Positions 51,356 to 59,618 of a DNA stretch of 64,000 nucleotides are shown here, piece after piece. Position 1 is the stretch's first letter. The number at the start of each line of letters is the position of its first letter. A program made the position numbers and the translations under genes. The notes beneath the pieces are model-generated. The model did not search any database. It saw only the letters and a list, made by a program, of their open reading frames with translations, and was not told the DNA's origin. This DNA is from Streptomyces pyxinae (GTDB lineage: Bacteria; Actinomycetota; Actinomycetes; Streptomycetales; Streptomycetaceae): assembly GCF_024756275.1 (NCBI RefSeq), contig NZ_JANUGQ010000010.1, positions 166,212 to 230,211 on the forward strand. Reading direction: 5' to 3'.

Positions 51356-51952
51356 CACCCCGCCCCGGCCGGCCGGCGGGCCGGTGCGGATGCCGGCGGT
51401 ACGGCCGGTGACCAGGGCGTTGGCGGTGTCGTCGGCATGGGTTCCTCTGGCGGGAAGGAGGGGCGGCGATCGGCCGCGGTGGCGCGGCCACGGCCGGGGC
51501 GCCCGGCAGCCGTCGTACCGCTGCCGCGCACGACCGGTGCTCACTTCCGGCCGTGCCTCAGCCGTTGATCGGCGCTCACTATAGGGCTCGTTGAACGATC
51601 GTGGATCACCTCGGTGCGATAAATGCTGTGTTCCGCGCGGGTTTTCAACATTGACGTCATTTGACGGGGCATCATGTCCGTTCCGTGTCCGCCCCCTCAC
51701 GGAGGGATCTTGACTGCGGGCACTGGACTGGACCACTCTTCGTTCCGGTGACCGTGACCGTGACCGCACGAGGCGGCCGGCCCGGGCGGTCCGGGGACGT
51801 CCGGAGCACCGTCCCGGGTCCGCCCCGCCGGAGACGTCAGCCGCGGACGGGAACCACGGACGGGGATCGCGGACAGAGATCCGCCACCGCAGACCGCAGA
51901 CCGCAGACCGCAGACCGCAGACCGCAGACGAGAACGACGGACGGAGCGCGCG
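51356..51952. promoter_or_regulatory. 597-bp control region of the FGGY-kinase operon
   Basis: This stretch holds the promoter region between the divergent hypothetical gene and the kinase. It is less GC-rich near 51580-51680, where elements include GTTGAACGATCGTGG (from 51590), GGTTTTCAACA (TTCAAC complements GTTGAA), and the palindrome TGACGTCA with a partial repeat TTTGACG. A glycerol-type operator would be expected here; the regulator is not encoded nearby. A seven-base repeat lies close to the kinase start. Confidence 0.5.
51887..51928 (+). repeat. Six tandem copies of CCGCAGA
   Basis: Six exact head-to-tail copies of the 7-bp unit CCGCAGA fill 42 bp, ending 24 bp before the FGGY-kinase start. 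The leader of the operon mRNA will carry them. Exact copies suggest slippage, so the copy number may vary between strains. Confidence 0.95.
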
Positions 51953-53401
51953 ATGACAGGCCCGGTGCTCGCCGTCGACCAGGGCACCTCGGGAACGAAG
52001 GCGCTGGTGGTCTGCCCGGAGCGGGGCGTCATCGGCTCCGGTACGGCCCCGGTGCGCCCCCGTCATCTGCCGGGCGGCCGGGTGGAGGTGGCTCCGGCGG
52101 AGCTGCTGGACTCGGTGCTGACGGCCGGCCGCCGGGCCCTCGCCGCCGCCGGGGAGCCGGTGGTCGCGGTCGGCCTCGCCAACCAGGGCGAGACCGTGCT
52201 CGCCTGGGACCCTGCCACCGGCGCCCCGCTGACCGAGGCGCTCGTCTGGCAGGACAGGCGGGCCCAGGACGTGTGCGACCGGCTCGCCCCGCACGCCGGA
52301 CGGCTGGCCCGGCTCACCGGACTGCCGCTCGACCCCTACTTCGCCGCGCCCAAGATGGCCTGGATCCGCCGGGAGCTGACCCGGGAGGGCGTGGTCACCA
52401 CCAGCGACGCCTGGCTCGTCCACCGGCTGACCGGCGCCTTCGTCACCGACGCGGCCACCGCCGGGCGCACCCAGCTGCTGGACCTGGAGCGGACCGCCTG
52501 GTCGGCCGAGGCGCTGGAGCTCTACGGCCTGGCCGGGGAGCGGCTGCCGGAGGTGGTGGACGCGGCCGGACCGGTCGGCATCACCACCGCCTTCGGTCCC
52601 GAAGTGCCGCTGACCGGGCTGCTGGTGGACCAGCAGGCCGCGCTGCTGGCCCAGGGGGCGATCGCGCCGGGCGCCGCCAAGTGCACCTACGGCACCGGGG
52701 CGTTCCTGCTCGCCCAGACCGGTGACCGGCCGGTGCGCGGGGACTCCGGGCTGGTCGGCTGTGTGGCCTGGCGACTGGCCGGGCGGACCAGCTACTGCCT
52801 GGACGGCCAGGTGTACACGGCCGCGTCGGCGGTGCGCTGGCTGGCCGATCTGGGGGTGATCTCCGGCGCGGACGACCTGGACCGGACGGGCGGGACGGTG
52901 CCGGACTCCGGGGGTGTCACCTTCGTCCCCGCGCTGGCCGGGCTGGCCGCGCCCTGGTGGCGGAGCGAGGCCCGGGGCGCGCTCACCGGGCTGGGGCTCG
53001 GCACCACCGCCGGGCACCTGGTGCGAGCGCTCTGCGAGGGGATCGCGGCGCAGCTGGTGGAGGTGGCCCGGGCGGCCGGCGCCGAACTGGGCACGCCGCT
53101 CGGTCCGCTCCGGGTGGACGGTGGACTGACCCGTTCGGCGCTGCTGATGCAGACCCAGGCCGATCTGCTCCAGCGGCCGGTCGAGGTCTCGGCGCTGCCC
53201 GATGTCACGGCCCTGGGTGTGGCGGCGCTCGCCCGGCTGGGACTCGACCCGGCGGCCGGGGCGGCGGAGGCACTGCCGGGCCTGCTGCCGGAGTGGCGGC
53301 CCTCGGCGGTCTACGAGCCCCGGATCACGGCGGCCGAGGCGGCCGAGCGGATGGGCGCCTTCCGCGCGGCGGTGGCGGCGCTCCCGGACCCGGCGCCATG
53401 A
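51953..53401 (+). CDS. FGGY-family carbohydrate kinase (glycerol kinase-like)
   Basis: A 482-residue kinase with the N-terminal phosphate-binding motif VLAVDQGTSGTKAL (5-18), the sugar-binding block LANQGETVLAWDPATGAPLTEALVWQDRR, and the C-terminal ATP region with GTGAFLL and VDGGLTRSALLMQ. Glycerol kinases have this build, and the two dehydrogenase genes that follow support glycerol as substrate. Some key residues differ from classical GlpK, so another polyol is possible. It overlaps the next gene (ATGA). Confidence 0.88.
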   Translation: MTGPVLAVDQGTSGTKALVVCPERGVIGSGTAPVRPRHLPGGRVEVAPAELLDSVLTAGRRALAAAGEPVVAVGLANQGETVLAWDPATGAPLTEALVWQDRRAQDVCDRLAPHAGRLARLTGLPLDPYFAAPKMAWIRRELTREGVVTTSDAWLVHRLTGAFVTDAATAGRTQLLDLERTAWSAEALELYGLAGERLPEVVDAAGPVGITTAFGPEVPLTGLLVDQQAALLAQGAIAPGAAKCTYGTGAFLLAQTGDRPVRGDSGLVGCVAWRLAGRTSYCLDGQVYTAASAVRWLADLGVISGADDLDRTGGTVPDSGGVTFVPALAGLAAPWWRSEARGALTGLGLGTTAGHLVRALCEGIAAQLVEVARAAGAELGTPLGPLRVDGGLTRSALLMQTQADLLQRPVEVSALPDVTALGVAALARLGLDPAAGAAEALPGLLPEWRPSAVYEPRITAAEAAERMGAFRAAVAALPDPAP

Positions 53402-54963
53402 CGGGCGGTACGGCGGCGGGCGCGTACGGCGGCTCGGGCGCCCCAACGGGCGCGTACGGCGGCACGGACGGTACGGCGGCGGGCGCGGGCGCCCCGGCGG
53501 GCGTGTACGGCGGCAGGGGGCCGGACCGGGACGCCCCGGCCGGAGCGGCCGGCGGGCGGGTCACCCGGGCCGGGGCGCTGCCGGCGGAGCCGTACGACGT
53601 GGTGGTGGTCGGGGCCGGGGTGGTCGGCACGGCGATCGCCCGGGAGCTGGCCCGGTACTCCCCGCGCGCCGCGCTGGTGGACGCGGCACCGGACGTCGGG
53701 GAGGGCACGTCCAAGGCCAACACCGCGATTCTGCACACCGGTTTCGACGCCGTGCCCGGCTCCCTGGAGGCCCGGCTGGTCCGGGACGGCGCCCGGCGGC
53801 TCGCCGGGTACGCCGCCGAGGCCGGCATCCCGGTGGAGCCGGTCGGCGCGCTGCTGATCGCCTGGGACGAGGAGCAGCTCGCCGCGCTCCCCCGGCTCGC
53901 CGCCAAGGCGGTCGCCAACGAGTACCACGCCGCCCGCCCGCTCACCGCCGCCGAGCTCTACGCGCGGGAGCCGCACCTCGGTCCGGGGGCGCTGGGCGCG
54001 CTGCATGTGCCGGGCGAGAGCGTCATCTGTCCGTGGACCACCCCGCTCGCCTACGCCACCCAGGCGGTACGGGCCGGTACCGATCTGCATCTGAACTGCG
54101 CCGTCCGCGCGGTCCGGGCCACCCCGGACGGCCACCGGCTGGCCACCTGCCGGGGCGTACTGACCGCGCGCCATCTGGTGAACGCGGCGGGTCTGGGCGC
54201 CGACGAGCTCGACCGGCTGCTCGGGATCGAGGACTTCACGGTGACGCCCCGGCGCGGACAGCTCGTCGTCTACGACAGGCTCGCCCGGGGGCTGGTGCGG
54301 CACATCCTGCTGCCGGTGCCCACCGCGCTGGGCAAGGGGGTGCTGGTCGCCCCCACGGTGTTCGGCAATGTGCTGCTCGGTCCGACCGCCGAGGACCTCA
54401 CCGACCGGACGGCGACCGGCTCCACCGCCGAGGGGCTGGCCCGGCTGCGCGAACAGGGCGCCCGGATCCTGCCGGAGCTGATGGACGAGGAGGTCACCGC
54501 CGTCTACGCGGGGCTGCGCGCCGCCACCGAGCGGGACGACTACCGGATCACCGCCCGCCCGGACCTGCGGTACGTCACCGCGGGCGGCATCCGGTCGACC
54601 GGACTGACCGCCTCGATGGCGATCGCCGCCCATGTGGTGGAGCTGCTGGCCGGGACCGGGCTCGCCACCGGGACGCCCCGGGAGCTGCCGGAGGTGCGGA
54701 TGCCCGCGCTGGGAGAGGCGTCCGAGCGCCCGTACCGGAACGCGGGACTGATCGCGGCCGACCCGGCGTACGGGACGATCGTCTGCCACTGCGAGCGGGT
54801 GACCCGGGGCGAGGTCCGGGACGCCTGCGCCGCCACCGTGCCGCCCGCGACCCCGGACGGGCTGCGCCGGCGGACCCGGGCGCGGAACGGGCGCTGCCAG
54901 GGGTTCGCCTGCGGACCCGCCGTCCAGGAGCTGTTCGAGCGGTACACGGGGGTACGCCGGTGA
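53398..54963 (+). CDS. FAD-dependent dehydrogenase with BFD-like [2Fe-2S] domain (GlpA-like)
   Basis: A 521-residue flavoprotein. The FAD motif VVVGAGVVGTAIARELA starts near 70. The substrate barrel covers 90-440 (GEGTSKANTAILHTGFDA), as in glycerol-3-phosphate dehydrogenase. The C-terminus has a BFD-like cluster with Cys in CHCERVT and CQGFACG. Before the FAD domain lies an unusual 55-residue Gly/Ala-rich tail with three GAYGG or GVYGG units. GTG near 53560 (VTRAGALPAEP) is a possible internal start without it. The gene lies between the kinase and a second FAD protein in a tight operon, fitting conversion of sn-glycerol-3-phosphate to dihydroxyacetone phosphate. Confidence 0.85.
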   Translation: MTGGTAAGAYGGSGAPTGAYGGTDGTAAGAGAPAGVYGGRGPDRDAPAGAAGGRVTRAGALPAEPYDVVVVGAGVVGTAIARELARYSPRAALVDAAPDVGEGTSKANTAILHTGFDAVPGSLEARLVRDGARRLAGYAAEAGIPVEPVGALLIAWDEEQLAALPRLAAKAVANEYHAARPLTAAELYAREPHLGPGALGALHVPGESVICPWTTPLAYATQAVRAGTDLHLNCAVRAVRATPDGHRLATCRGVLTARHLVNAAGLGADELDRLLGIEDFTVTPRRGQLVVYDRLARGLVRHILLPVPTALGKGVLVAPTVFGNVLLGPTAEDLTDRTATGSTAEGLARLREQGARILPELMDEEVTAVYAGLRAATERDDYRITARPDLRYVTAGGIRSTGLTASMAIAAHVVELLAGTGLATGTPRELPEVRMPALGEASERPYRNAGLIAADPAYGTIVCHCERVTRGEVRDACAATVPPATPDGLRRRTRARNGRCQGFACGPAVQELFERYTGVRR

Positions 54964-56216
54964 GCCGGTACGCGGACGCCACGTGGGGTACGCCGGTGGG
55001 CCGCCGGGAGCGCGTGGTGGACGTGCTGGTGGTGGGCGCCGGGCCCGCCGGGCTCTCCGCCGCCGCCCGGCTGGCCGCCGCCGGGGCGGTCCGGGTGGAG
55101 GTGCTGGAGCGGGAGCCGGTGGCGGGTGGCGTCCCGGTCCACTGCGACCACCCGGGCTTCGGGCTGCGCGCCCGGGGGCTCCGGCCGGTCACCGGTCCGG
55201 AGTACGCCCGCCGGCTGGCCGGGGCCGCGGTACGGGCGGGTGCCTCGCTGCGTACCGGGGTGACCGCCACCGGCTGGGCCGGGCCCCGCGTCCTGGACAC
55301 CACGGGTCCGGGCGGGCTGGAGCGGATCACGGCCCGGGCGGTGGTGCTGGCGACCGGCGCCCGGGACCGTCCGCGCGCCGCCCGGTTGGTGCCCGGCACC
55401 CGACCGGCCGGGGTGCTGACGGCGGGTGAGCTCCAGCGTGCCGTGTACGGGTACGGCCGGCAGGTGGGCCGCCGGGCGGTGGTGGCCGGCGGTGGTCCGG
55501 TGGCCGCGCACGCGGTGGCGGCGCTGCGCCGGGCCGGGGCGGTGGTGGCCGCGCTGGCCACCGGGGAACCAGGACCGGGGCCGCGTACCGCCGGGGCGGG
55601 GGCGCCGGTGCTCGCCGGGGCGGTCGTCACCGAACTGCTCGGCCGGGGGCGGCTCTCCGGGGTCCGGCTGCGTCACCCGGACGGCCGGGAGACCCTGGTG
55701 CGCTGCGACACCGTGGTCTTCACCGGCGACTGGATCCCGGACCACGAGCTGGCCCGGACGGCCGGGGCCGCACTGGACCCGGCCACCCGGGGGCCCGCCG
55801 TCGACGGCTCCTTCCGCACCTCGCTGCCGGGCGTGTTCGCGGCCGGCAACGCGCTGCGCGGGATCGAGCGGGCCGCCGTGGCCGCCGCCGAGGGCCGGGC
55901 GGTCGCCGGAGCGGTGCTGGCCCGGCTCGCCGGTGCCGCGCCGCCCTGGCCGGCCGGTGGCACTCCCCCGGTCCGGGTCGCCGCGCCGTTCCGCTGGGTG
56001 GTGCCGAACCGGCTGGGCGGGACGCCGGGCCGCTTTCTGCTCCGCCCGGACCGGCCGCTCACCGACCCGGTGGTGGTGGCCCGTCAGGACGGCCGGACGC
56101 TGGCCCGGTGGTCCCCGCGCGGCACCTTCGGCCCGCACCGGTCGCTGGCGCTTCCCGGCGGCTGGGCGGATGCGGCCGACCCGGCCGGCGGGCCGGTCCT
56201 GCTCGCCGCCGACTGA
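54960..56216 (+). CDS. FAD/NAD-dependent oxidoreductase subunit
   Basis: A 418-residue pyridine-nucleotide-disulfide type flavoprotein. GTG at 54960 overlaps the previous stop (GTGA). The FAD motif is VLVVGAGPAGLSAAARLA (about 22-40), and the second Rossmann motif is AVVAGGGPVAAHAV (about 175-190). The GVFAAGNALRG block near the end is typical of the family. There is no redox CxxC pair. It resembles the partner of the GlpA-like protein in kinase-dehydrogenase-oxidoreductase operons of other bacteria, where it passes electrons onward. The usual small DUF1667 protein is absent here. Confidence 0.85.
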   Translation: MSRYADATWGTPVGRRERVVDVLVVGAGPAGLSAAARLAAAGAVRVEVLEREPVAGGVPVHCDHPGFGLRARGLRPVTGPEYARRLAGAAVRAGASLRTGVTATGWAGPRVLDTTGPGGLERITARAVVLATGARDRPRAARLVPGTRPAGVLTAGELQRAVYGYGRQVGRRAVVAGGGPVAAHAVAALRRAGAVVAALATGEPGPGPRTAGAGAPVLAGAVVTELLGRGRLSGVRLRHPDGRETLVRCDTVVFTGDWIPDHELARTAGAALDPATRGPAVDGSFRTSLPGVFAAGNALRGIERAAVAAAEGRAVAGAVLARLAGAAPPWPAGGTPPVRVAAPFRWVVPNRLGGTPGRFLLRPDRPLTDPVVVARQDGRTLARWSPRGTFGPHRSLALPGGWADAADPAGGPVLLAAD

Positions 56217-56327
56217 GCCCGGGGGCGTACCGGATGCGTACCCGAGACGGCTCGGTGCGGGCCGGGCCCGGGCGCGTACCGGGGGGGGCGGGCCAGGGCT
56301 CGTACCGCGGGCGTACCGGGAGGCGGG

Positions 56328-57086
56328 TCAGCGGGGGTCGAGACCGGCGGTCCTGGCGGCCTCGCCCAGGACGTCGGTGAGCATCTCGGGGGTCAGCCGG
56401 CCGGTGAAGGTGTTCCGCTGGCTGACGTGGTAGCAGCCGAAGACATCGAGTCCCGGGCCGCCGTCGGTGGCGGGCAGCCGCACCCGGGCGCCGTGGCCGA
56501 AGGCGGGGCGCGGCCGGGGCACGGCCCAGCCGCCGGCGGCCAGCGCGGGCAGGGTGGCCTGCCAGCCGAAGGCGCCCAGCACGACCACCGCCCGTACGGT
56601 CGGCCGCAGCAGCCGCAGTTCCCCGGCGAGCCAGGGACGGCAGGTGTCCCGCTCGCCGGGGGTCGGCTTGTTCTCCGGCGGGGCGCAGTGCACCGGCGAG
56701 GTCACCCGGACGCCGCGCAGCCGCAGCCCGTCACCGGCGCGCACCGCCTCCGCCCGGTTGGCCAGGCCCAGGGTGTGCAGGGCGGCGAAGAGCACATCGC
56801 CGGAGCGGTCGCCGGTGAACATCCGGCCGGTCCGGTTGCCGCCGTGCGCCGCCGGGGCGAGCCCGACCAGGAGCAGGGCGGCGTCCGGCGGTCCGAAGCC
56901 GGGCACCGGCCTGGCCCAGTACTCCCAGCCCGCGTACGCCCGCCGGCCCTCCCGGCCCACCCGCTCCCGCCACTCGACCAGCCGGGGGCAGGCCCGGCAG
57001 TGCGTCACCCGCTCGTCCAGCACCGGCACCGATCCGGCCCCGGCCGCCTCCCGTACCGGGAAGCCGGGGTGCTCGGTCTCGTCCAT
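56328..57086 (-). CDS. Type-5 uracil-DNA glycosylase (UdgB-like)
   Basis: Removes deaminated bases from DNA in base-excision repair. The 252-residue protein has N-terminal iron-sulfur cysteines HCRACPRLVEW, the active-site motif VGLAPAAHGGNRTGRMFTGDRSG (split: VGLAPAAHGG and NRTGRMFTGD), further Cys in PVHCAPPENK and DTCRPW, and the late H motif CYHVSQRNTFTG. Type 5 enzymes have Ala/Gly in place of the polar catalytic Asp/Asn of other families. ATG at 57086 follows GAGGAGAG. The gene runs convergent with the FAD operon. Confidence 0.93.
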   Translation of the reverse strand: MDETEHPGFPVREAAGAGSVPVLDERVTHCRACPRLVEWRERVGREGRRAYAGWEYWARPVPGFGPPDAALLLVGLAPAAHGGNRTGRMFTGDRSGDVLFAALHTLGLANRAEAVRAGDGLRLRGVRVTSPVHCAPPENKPTPGERDTCRPWLAGELRLLRPTVRAVVVLGAFGWQATLPALAAGGWAVPRPRPAFGHGARVRLPATDGGPGLDVFGCYHVSQRNTFTGRLTPEMLTDVLGEAARTAGLDPR

Positions 57087-57262
57087 CGCGGCGGTCTCTC
57101 CTCGGTTCTTCCGGCGGCACGGTCGGGGCGTCTCCCCGGCTGATCCTTGCCCGCCTCGGCGTCGGCATTCCGCCCGTCCCTCTCGCCGTTCCGCTCACGA
57201 CCGCTCATCGCCCCGCTCGCCGTTCCGCTCGTCGCCCCGCCCGTCCGGGCAGACTTCCGGGC

Positions 57263-57742
57263 ATGACGGTCAAACGAAGCGCAGGACTGCTGCTGTTCCG
57301 CACCCCCGACACGGGCCTGGAGGTGCTGATCGCCCATATGGGCGGCCCCTACTGGGCGGCCAGGGACGCGGGGGCCTGGTCGGTGCCCAAGGGCGAGTAC
57401 GAACCGGACGAGGCCCCGGAGGCGGCGGCGCGCCGGGAGTTCACCGAGGAGCTGGGGCTGCCGGTGCCGGACGGGGAGCTGGTGCCGCTGGGCGAGGTAC
57501 GGCAGGCCAACGGCAAGCTGGTGACGGCCTGGGCGCTGGAGGCGGACCTCGATCCGGAGCTGGTGGTGCCGGGCACCTTCACCATGGAGTGGCCACGCGG
57601 TTCGGGCACGCTGCGGGAGTTCCCGGAGATCGACCGGGTCGCCTGGCTGCCGCCCGGGGAGGCGGCGCCGCTGCTGGTGAAGGGTCAGCAGGAGCTGCTG
57701 GACCGGCTGATGGCGCATGTCGGCGGCCGGGACGAGGGCTGA
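57263..57742 (+). CDS. Nudix hydrolase
   Basis: A 159-residue pyrophosphohydrolase. The Nudix box begins at G44: G(EYEPD)E(APEAAAR)REFTEELGL, spanning 44-66, with all the metal-binding Glu residues in place. The N-terminus KRSAGLLLFRTPDTGLEVLIAHMGG and the VAWLPPGEA element are typical of the MutT/NUDT2-like group that hydrolyses dinucleoside polyphosphates or oxidised nucleotides. The exact substrate is unknown. It is divergent from the glycosylase gene, which may suggest a shared nucleotide-clean-up theme. Confidence 0.93.
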   Translation: MTVKRSAGLLLFRTPDTGLEVLIAHMGGPYWAARDAGAWSVPKGEYEPDEAPEAAARREFTEELGLPVPDGELVPLGEVRQANGKLVTAWALEADLDPELVVPGTFTMEWPRGSGTLREFPEIDRVAWLPPGEAAPLLVKGQQELLDRLMAHVGGRDEG

Positions 57743-57806
57743 TTGTCAGTGGCGTGCGCCAGAGTGGGGGGTTCGGGACCAGTCGACGCCTGACAGGGAG
57801 TGAGAG

Positions 57807-58052
57807 ATGACGACCACCCTCAGCACGGACGAGCGCGCCGCCGCCCAGGCGTACGTCCGGCTGGTCGAGACCGCTCAGGCGGTGCTCGGCGATCCGGAGC
57901 TCGCCCCCCTGGCCGGGATGTATCTCTCCTCCTCCATGGCGGAGGCGGACGAGGCGCTGCGCACGGCCGGCCTGGCGGGCAACGAGGAGCGGCTGCTCCG
58001 CTGTGTCACGGCGCTGCGCGGCACCACCACGGGCCCCGGCCACCCCGGCTGA
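57807..58052 (+). CDS. Small conserved helical protein
   Basis: An 81-residue soluble helical protein with GGGAG 8 nt upstream of ATG. It is mildly acidic, with RLVETAQAVLGDPELAPLAGMYLSS and MAEADEALRTAGL. I do not recognise a family. It follows the Nudix gene by 64 nt in the same direction, so they may be co-transcribed. The function is unknown. Confidence 0.65.
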   Translation: MTTTLSTDERAAAQAYVRLVETAQAVLGDPELAPLAGMYLSSSMAEADEALRTAGLAGNEERLLRCVTALRGTTTGPGHPG

Positions 58053-58191
58053 CGCCCCGTCGGGCCTGCTGTGCGGTGCCTCCCGCCGGGCCGCTGTCCC
58101 GCACCGCGCCGCCGACGGGCATCGGGCCCGCCGGACCGGGTAAACGGGGGGTCAAGCCACACCGCCCCGGAACACTCCGAAGGAGAGGCCC

Positions 58192-58341
58192 ATGGCCGGC
58201 ATCATCAACAGGATCAAGCAGTTCGCCCGCAGCCCGCAGGGCCGGCGCACCATCGCGTCGGCCCGCCGCGCGGCGTCCGACCCGCGCCGCCGCGCCCAGG
58301 CCCAGCGCCTGGTCACCCGGCTGCGCGGCACCCGCCGCTGA
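58192..58341 (+). CDS. Small very basic protein
   Basis: A 49-residue peptide from ATG at 58192, with an excellent AAGGAGAGG site, that is easily missed because it is short. The sequence is rich in Arg and Gln (AGIINRIKQFARSPQGRRT, then ASDPRRRAQAQRLVTRLRG). It has the composition of a nucleic-acid-associated peptide and resembles small basic proteins widespread in Streptomyces. The role is unknown. Confidence 0.72.
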   Translation: MAGIINRIKQFARSPQGRRTIASARRAASDPRRRAQAQRLVTRLRGTRR

Positions 58342-58485
58342 GCGCCACCGCACCACCACGGCACAAGAAGCTTCACGACAGGTACGGCCGTCCGCCGCCG
58401 TCCCCCGGGTCCGCCCGGTGGGCGGCGGCGGTCCGTCCCCCCACCGGGCCGGCCGTGACGCCGCCCGGCCGCAGGGGGATGCCGC

Positions 58486-58884
58486 TCAGGCCGCGCGCGG
58501 GAAGGCCGCCGCGCGGACGTGCGGCATGGCCGTACTGATGATCCGGTAACGGCCGTTCGGCAGCCCGGCGGAGGTGGTCACCCGCACCGTGAGCGGCCCG
58601 GCCCACTCATAGCCCTGCCGCTCGCCGTGGCGCGCCAGGGCGTCCGTGAGCGCCTGGCCGACCCGGCCGCCCCGGCGGACCAGCTCCTGGTGGACCGTCC
58701 GGTCGAGCTGGATCTCGTACGCGTTGGGCACCACCACCCGTTCCTGGCTGCACACCACGGCGTGGTCGTCGCACTCGTGGCGCAGGGCTTCGAGCAGTTC
58801 GACCGGCTCCGTGTGGAAGACCTTCGCGAGAAGGGCCTCCTGCCAGCGCTCCAGGGCTTCTTCCCACCGACTCAGCGTTCCCAT
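58486..58884 (-). CDS. FhaA N-terminal domain (DUF3662) protein
   Basis: A 132-residue protein equal to the N-terminal domain of FhaA: GTLSRWEEALERWQEALLAKVFHTEPVELLEALRHECDD, then VVVPNAYEIQLD and PLTVRVTTSAGL. In FhaA this domain precedes an FHA phosphopeptide-binding module that works in cell-wall control with kinase PknB-type partners. Here the FHA part is missing, and the sequence ends soon after. ATG at 58884 has no clear ribosome site, so the start is uncertain. Confidence 0.8.
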   Translation of the reverse strand: MGTLSRWEEALERWQEALLAKVFHTEPVELLEALRHECDDHAVVCSQERVVVPNAYEIQLDRTVHQELVRRGGRVGQALTDALARHGERQGYEWAGPLTVRVTTSAGLPNGRYRIISTAMPHVRAAAFPRAA

Positions 58885-59032
58885 GACAGAGCGGGTTGCC
58901 CGAACGCGGCCGAACACGCCTCCCCGTCGGTTTCCGCGCCTCACCCGCCGGTTTCCGGTCCGGCCGGGCCGCCCTCCGGCGGAGGCCCGGCCGAGCCGGT
59001 CCGGGCCGGGGCCGGCCCCTCCCGGGCCGGGG

Positions 59033-59551
59033 TCAGCCCTCCACCCAGCCGTGCGCCCGGGCCAGTTCCGCGACCCGGCTCCGCACGCGCTTCAGCTGGC
59101 CGGCGGTGAGGGTGGCGTCGGCGTCCAGCAGCGCCTCGGTGAGCTCGCCCCGGAACTCGGCGTCGGTCAGTACGTCCACGATGTCGTCGGCGTCATCGGG
59201 GCTCTCGGGATCTTCGGCATTTCTGGCGTTCCCGGGGTCGTAGAAGTCACCGGGGCCGTCGGCCTCGCCGGTACCGGCGGCGCCACCGGTGGAGGCGGTC
59301 CGCGCCGGGCGGGGCGGCTGCGCGGGCAGCGTCCCCGGGGCGGCGCGGTGCAGCAGCCTGATCCCGGACGCCTTGGGTCCCTTGTCCCCCATCTCCAGGA
59401 GGAACTCCACCTCCCGGCCCGCCTGATAGAGATACTTCTCGTCGAGCAGGTCATTGGCGTGCATGAAGACGTCCTCGCCCCCTTCCCGGGGGACGATGAA
59501 GCCGTAGCCCCGCACCTCGTCGAATCGCAGGATCCTGCCCACCGTCAGCAC
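59033..59551 (-). CDS. Cold-shock-domain protein with acidic C-terminal extension
   Basis: A 172-residue protein. GTG at 59551 follows GGGAGG. The first 70 residues are a cold-shock domain that binds single-stranded RNA or DNA: RILRFDEVRGYGFIVPREGGEDVFMHAND with the RNP1 (GYGFI) and RNP2 (DVFMH) motifs. A Pro/Gly/Asp linker (about 75-125) leads to a helical C-terminal piece (VLTDAEFRGELTEALLDAD). Plain Csp proteins are about 67 residues, so this belongs to the extended actinobacterial type. The longer open frame upstream is not coding. Confidence 0.9.
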   Translation of the reverse strand: MLTVGRILRFDEVRGYGFIVPREGGEDVFMHANDLLDEKYLYQAGREVEFLLEMGDKGPKASGIRLLHRAAPGTLPAQPPRPARTASTGGAAGTGEADGPGDFYDPGNARNAEDPESPDDADDIVDVLTDAEFRGELTEALLDADATLTAGQLKRVRSRVAELARAHGWVEG

Positions 59552-59618
59552 AGCCGTACCTCCCGCACCCCGCACCACTCCGTGCCGGGCGGCACCCCTG
59601 CGCCGCCCGGCAGCGAAT

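Noticed and set aside
51887..51928. Possible CRISPR-like array
   Set aside because: Seven-base units with no spacers and no cas genes; a simple tandem repeat.
50354..53446. A 1,030-codon minus-strand frame covering the hypothetical gene and the FGGY kinase
   Set aside because: Only the part from ATG 51355 has normal composition. The rest is a shadow of the kinase gene.
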